From: Limosilactobacillus urinaemulieris
GTDB lineage: Bacteria; Bacillota; Bacilli; Lactobacillales; Lactobacillaceae
Length of the DNA stretch: 64,000 nt
Assembly: GCF_014838745.1 (NCBI RefSeq)
Contig: NZ_JABUXR010000008.1
Span: forward strand, 1 to 64,000
Direction of reading: 5' to 3'
The translations under genes and the position numbers were made by a program. Of the stretch, positions 60,642 through 64,000 are shown piece by piece. The stretch's first letter is position 1. Every line of letters begins with the position of its first letter. The notes below the pieces were generated by a model. It was not told the origin of the DNA. It saw only the letters and a list, made by a program, of their open reading frames with translations, and searched no databases.

Positions 60642-62426
60642 ATGAAGAAACATTTCAAACTTTATAAGAGTGGAAAAAATTGGCTTGTTGCGGGGATTGT
60701 AACTTTGGCTGCTGGATTAACACTTTTTGCAACTCCAGCGAATGCGGACACAGTTACGGATAGTAACTCACAAGTAGTTAATAATATTCAGCAAACTCAA
60801 GTTGTTAATAGTGAGCAATCAACTTCATCAACTAATAGCAATCAAAGTGAGGTAAGTACTGAGTCGCAAGTTACCCAGGCTACTACATCTACTAGCACTA
60901 ATGCTCAAGCTACTGCAACTGCTACCACTACAGTTAGCTATGCAGCAAATGCCAACGAAAAAAATGGTTGGGTAAAGCAAGCTGATGGGACAATTGCTTA
61001 TTATCGTAACGGTCAATTAGATAATGGTCGTGAATATGTTCAACTTGATTCTTTAACAAATCCAGGAAATAAAGATTGGTACTTATTAGACAATGGAGTT
61101 GCAACATCTGGGGTGCAAAAATGGATGGGAACTTATTACTACTTCGATCCAACCACTTATTTACGAGTAGATAACGACTATCGTGAACAGGTATGGCAAG
61201 ATGGTACGCATGATTGGTACATGTTTGGTAAGAATGGTCAAATTGTCACCGGTAAATATGACTGGCAAGGTAATGTCTACTATTTTGACCCATCAAGTTA
61301 TCTTAAAGTAGTTAATGACTATCGAGCAACTGAAGCTGATGGACGAGGAGTTTTACTTAGTAGTAATGGAGCAGCCTTAAGTGGTGTTCAAAAGTGGATG
61401 GGAACCTACTACTACTTTGATCCAGTGACTAAATTACGGGTAGATAATAAATATGTCCAATCACAGTGGGGCCTTTGGTACATGTTTGGTAGTAATGGTC
61501 AGATTGTTAGTGGCAAATATGATTGGCAAGGAAGTACCTATTACTTTGATCCATCAAGTTACCTTAAAGTAGTTAATGATTACCGAGCAACTGAGAGTGA
61601 TGGACGAGGAGTATTGCTTGGCAATGACGGTCAAGCCTTAAGTGGTGTTCAAAAGTGGGCTGGGACTTATTACTATTTCGATCCAGTAACTAAGTTACGG
61701 GTAGATAATAACTATGTTCAGTCACAATGGGGCGACTGGTACATGTTTGGCAATGACGGTCGAATTGTACAAGGCTTCTATAATTGGAAAGGAACACTTT
61801 ACTATTTTGATCCTAGCTCTTACTTAGTTGTAAAGAACACTTTCTTTAATGGTAATGGCTATTGGGGTGATTGGGATGTTCATTATGCTGATGGTAATGG
61901 TGCAGTTCATTCAGTAACTTACTTTAGTCAATTTAGACCAATTAATGCTCCTGAAGGTTGTGCTGCTGCTAGTCTTGCAATGTTGTTAAGTATTAAGAAT
62001 GAATGGCCAAGTCTTAGTTACCTGTATGCTACTCTTCCTCAATATGGTGGAGTTTATAGTGTTGCAAACTTTAGGGGAATTCTGCCAATTGATACGTTAG
62101 CAGCATACGCACAAAAGTTTGACTCTAATATTAAGAATCTTAAAGGTGCTAGTTTAGGCAACTTGTCTAATATTGTTCTTTCAGGGCATCCAGTTCTTTA
62201 TTATGGTTGGTCATCATACGAAACAGTTTGGACGGGAAGAAATCATGCTAAGTTAATTATTGGTGCTCATAATGGTCTGTATCATGTAGTTGATCCATGT
62301 TACTTCTACCGTTCTCAAGGTGCTCATACAATGGGTGGTAATCGTTATGACTGGGGTGCTGATAGCTGGCGTACTTGGGGTGATATTGCTTCCGAATATG
62401 CTGGTAGTGCGCTGACATTACTATAA
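60642..62426 (+). CDS. Wall-binding C39-like peptidase with KxYKxGKxW signal
   Basis: A 594-residue secreted protein. Signal KLYKSGKNW (residues 5-13), cleavage near ANAD, then a Ser/Thr/Gln-rich linker to about 105. YG-type repeats run to about 410, with alternating WMGTYYYFDP and WYMFG units. The C-terminal domain (about 425-594) is of the C39-like/papain-fold type: APEGCAAASLAML with Cys440, SGHPVLYYGWSS, RNHAKLIIGAHNGLYHVVDP for the His and Asp. It may cut wall peptides or a specific secreted protein; it is not an ABC-fused bacteriocin processor. Linker sequence differs from the two identical paralogues. Confidence 0.86.
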   Translation: MKKHFKLYKSGKNWLVAGIVTLAAGLTLFATPANADTVTDSNSQVVNNIQQTQVVNSEQSTSSTNSNQSEVSTESQVTQATTSTSTNAQATATATTTVSYAANANEKNGWVKQADGTIAYYRNGQLDNGREYVQLDSLTNPGNKDWYLLDNGVATSGVQKWMGTYYYFDPTTYLRVDNDYREQVWQDGTHDWYMFGKNGQIVTGKYDWQGNVYYFDPSSYLKVVNDYRATEADGRGVLLSSNGAALSGVQKWMGTYYYFDPVTKLRVDNKYVQSQWGLWYMFGSNGQIVSGKYDWQGSTYYFDPSSYLKVVNDYRATESDGRGVLLGNDGQALSGVQKWAGTYYYFDPVTKLRVDNNYVQSQWGDWYMFGNDGRIVQGFYNWKGTLYYFDPSSYLVVKNTFFNGNGYWGDWDVHYADGNGAVHSVTYFSQFRPINAPEGCAAASLAMLLSIKNEWPSLSYLYATLPQYGGVYSVANFRGILPIDTLAAYAQKFDSNIKNLKGASLGNLSNIVLSGHPVLYYGWSSYETVWTGRNHAKLIIGAHNGLYHVVDPCYFYRSQGAHTMGGNRYDWGADSWRTWGDIASEYAGSALTLL

Positions 62427-62538
62427 TGGTAAGAAAGTAGAAAATGTTATTTAATATATCTTTGTGAATGTAAATGTGCCTTCATAGTTTGACTTTTGCC
62501 GAGCTTTGAAGGCTATTTGTGTATGAAAGGCTTATAAA

Positions 62539-63561
62539 ATGAAGAGAGACAGTCGTTTTGAATTGCTAAGAATATTAAGCATGTTTTTAATAATGTTATT
62601 TCATTTTGAATATTTTGGAGAGACATGGCGAATAGATAAGGCCAATTCATTATTAGACCAAATAATATTATCTTCTTATTTACCATTTGGTAAGATAGGT
62701 GTGTATTTATTTATAATGATTACGGGATATTTTGTCGGTATTAAGAGTTACCGTATAAAGAAAAGTTTAACTAAAGCATTTATTATCTGGAGTGAAACAA
62801 TATTTTATTCCGTAACACTATTCTTAATAATCGTTTTATTAGGTTTGATGAATTTTTCATTTAAAAATTTCATTGCAGCATGCTTGCCGTTTATTACTAA
62901 TCAGTACTGGTTCGTTAGTGCTTATATTATGTTGTTAGTCTTAATCCCATTTATAAATCTTGCTGTTGAAAATTTAGCAAAAAAGCAATTTATGTATTTA
63001 ATTATCATTACTAGTTTTTTTGGTTGCTTTTTGACTTCGATCAATAATAGTACCTTTACTTCAGAAATTTCATTTGGATATATAATTCCGCCTTATTTAA
63101 TTGGAACTTTTATAAGAAAATATGGGATACAAGTAAGCTATGTAAAAATTAAAATAACTATTTTATATTTGGTAGCTGTATTATTAACTGCTTTAATAAG
63201 TTATTTTGGTTATGGGAAGTATCGCAGTTTTTTTAATTTTGGTATATTGGAATTATTAATAGCAACGTTAGTTTTTGTTGGTTTTACTAAGAATCGGCCT
63301 TTTCATAATATAGGGATAAATACGATAGCTAAAACAGTTTTTGCTTCGTATCTAATAACCGATAATTTATATTTAAAAGCAGTTATTTGGAACTTCCCAT
63401 TGTTTCATAATTCTTCAGTATCACCTATTTGGATGAATATAATAGGATTTGGAGTGGCTGTTGGATTACTGATAGGGAGTTCAATAATTGATTTACTGAG
63501 AGACTACCTGTTTAATTTGCTGAAATTTAAGTCAAATAGATTCTTACCAAAGGAGAAGTAG
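62539..63561 (+). CDS. Acyltransferase family membrane protein
   Basis: A 340-residue acyltransferase-3-like membrane protein with about ten helices. It starts SRFELLRILSMFLIMLFHFEYFG, which has the Arg and the His of the family signature. Later come FPFGKIGVYLFIMITGYFVG-like text and YWFVSAYIMLLVLIPFI. It probably decorates a surface glycan. A weak hairpin (GCCTTCA/TGAAGGC, 62478-62513) lies in the 112-bp gap upstream. It ends seven bases before the next gene. Confidence 0.85.
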   Translation: MKRDSRFELLRILSMFLIMLFHFEYFGETWRIDKANSLLDQIILSSYLPFGKIGVYLFIMITGYFVGIKSYRIKKSLTKAFIIWSETIFYSVTLFLIIVLLGLMNFSFKNFIAACLPFITNQYWFVSAYIMLLVLIPFINLAVENLAKKQFMYLIIITSFFGCFLTSINNSTFTSEISFGYIIPPYLIGTFIRKYGIQVSYVKIKITILYLVAVLLTALISYFGYGKYRSFFNFGILELLIATLVFVGFTKNRPFHNIGINTIAKTVFASYLITDNLYLKAVIWNFPLFHNSSVSPIWMNIIGFGVAVGLLIGSSIIDLLRDYLFNLLKFKSNRFLPKEK

Positions 63562-63568
63562 CTATAAA

Positions 63569-64000
63569 ATGAAGAAAAGTATAATAAAGTATCGGTTACA
63601 GTTATTCATGTTTTTTTGCATAATGGCTGCTATATATATTTGGAGTTTTGCGCATTTGCGGATTGTTTTTGGTTCAGGAGATCTGATGTTCCAAGCTAAT
63701 CGAATTGAAGAACTTTATCAGGATGTGCTCCATGGAGTTTTTGTTCCACGAATTAGTACGTATACATTTAACCAAGTCGGTAGTGGGATCAACTTCTTTT
63801 ATCCATGGATTTTGCTATACCCGTTCGTTATTTTTCAGTTAATTACCCATAATCCAATTAGTGCTTTTTATTTAGGAATATTTTTGGAAACTTTAGTAAC
63901 ATTGTTGCTTTCATATTATGCAATGAGAAAGTATTCAGCTAGTAAGAAACGAGCAATTATTTTTGCTATTACTTATACTTTTGCTAACTATCGACTTTAC
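63569..64000 (+). CDS. Large polytopic membrane protein, N-terminal part (YfhO-like)
   Basis: The open frame starts at ATG 63569 after AGGAG and runs off the window end (144 codons seen). It has a membrane helix near residues 10-30, an outer loop with FGSGDLMFQANRIEELYQDVLHG, then GSGINFFYPWILLYPF and more helices. This resembles the start of YfhO-type or related GT-C membrane proteins that work in glycosylation of teichoic acids or polysaccharide. The family cannot be fixed from the N-terminus alone. Confidence 0.55.
   Translation, partial: MKKSIIKYRLQLFMFFCIMAAIYIWSFAHLRIVFGSGDLMFQANRIEELYQDVLHGVFVPRISTYTFNQVGSGINFFYPWILLYPFVIFQLITHNPISAFYLGIFLETLVTLLLSYYAMRKYSASKKRAIIFAITYTFANYRLY

Noticed and set aside
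1-64000. Prophage or integrative element
   Set aside because: No integrase, terminase, capsid, tail, relaxase or attachment-site pair was seen. The Rpn-like genes alone do not show an element.

Overview
The window looks like chromosome of a low-G+C heterofermentative lactobacillus, most likely Limosilactobacillus close to L. reuteri. The clues are the type II-A CRISPR system with a lactobacillus-type repeat, the gene vocabulary (DUF4828, DUF1659/DUF2922 pair, YjeM-type permease, monofunctional glutamate-cysteine ligase) and the KxYKxGKxW-signal wall proteins with YG-type repeats. The species is inferred from family resemblance, not from a database search. I see no integrase, phage structural genes or complete insertion sequence.

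Layout. (1) 1-1220: an Rpn/PD-(D/E)XK nuclease-like gene on the minus strand behind two hairpin terminators. (2) 1221-7904: a complete type II-A CRISPR-Cas locus, cas9-cas1-cas2-csn2 plus 8 repeats and 7 spacers. Its tracrRNA lies on the opposite strand between cas9 and cas1, with a good promoter overlapping the cas1 ribosome-binding site and a terminator shared back to back with cas9. (3) 7905-15414: an accessory, decaying zone. It holds a HEPN-motif protein whose frame continues 123 codons past an in-frame TGA, a truncated duplicate of a CPBP (CAAX-like) protease, an intact CPBP protease, a LytTR/DUF3021 regulatory pair, a MATE transporter remnant, two small unknown genes and a CPBP pseudogene with nonsense codons and a frameshift. 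(4) 15463-24700: an XRE-ABC ATPase fusion with its permease, a secreted C69 dipeptidase behind a cre site, an MFS exporter, membrane proteins, a Bax-inhibitor-1-like protein, a TauE/SafE transporter and regulators. (5) 24700-42750: mostly core metabolism and housekeeping. It includes a prolyl-tRNA editing-like deacylase, a GATase, glutamate-cysteine ligase, a 2-hydroxyacid dehydrogenase, a LOG-family protein, an oxidoreductase, a DEAD-box helicase, tRNA-Arg(CCT), UDP-GlcNAc 2-epimerase, a second Rpn-like gene, flavodoxin/GtrA, methionine aminopeptidase, a YjeM-type permease, MazEF, a YihY protein and RecX. (6) 42814-64000: a surface-polysaccharide locus with a priming sugar transferase, glycosyltransferases, polymerase, Wzz-like protein, UDP-galactopyranose mutase, two galactofuranosyltransferase-like paralogues, flippase and acyltransferases. 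Embedded in it are four cell-wall-binding proteins with KxYKxGKxW signals and a lipoprotein.

How the genes work together. The polysaccharide locus should build a galactofuranose-containing, acyl-decorated glycan by the Wzx/Wzy route. The wall proteins share nearly the same targeting half (signal, low-complexity linker, YG-type repeats) but carry different C-terminal parts: a GH73 glucosaminidase, none, NlpC/P60, or a C39-like peptidase. Two of them are identical over about 813 bp at the nucleotide level. This modular, homogenised set of wall hydrolases inside a glycan locus is the most striking feature here. Other signals worth following are a 14-bp palindrome repeated four times between genes, a roughly 100-bp hairpin repeat present twice, large hairpins beside the YjeM-type gene, and the interrupted HEPN gene next to CRISPR-Cas.
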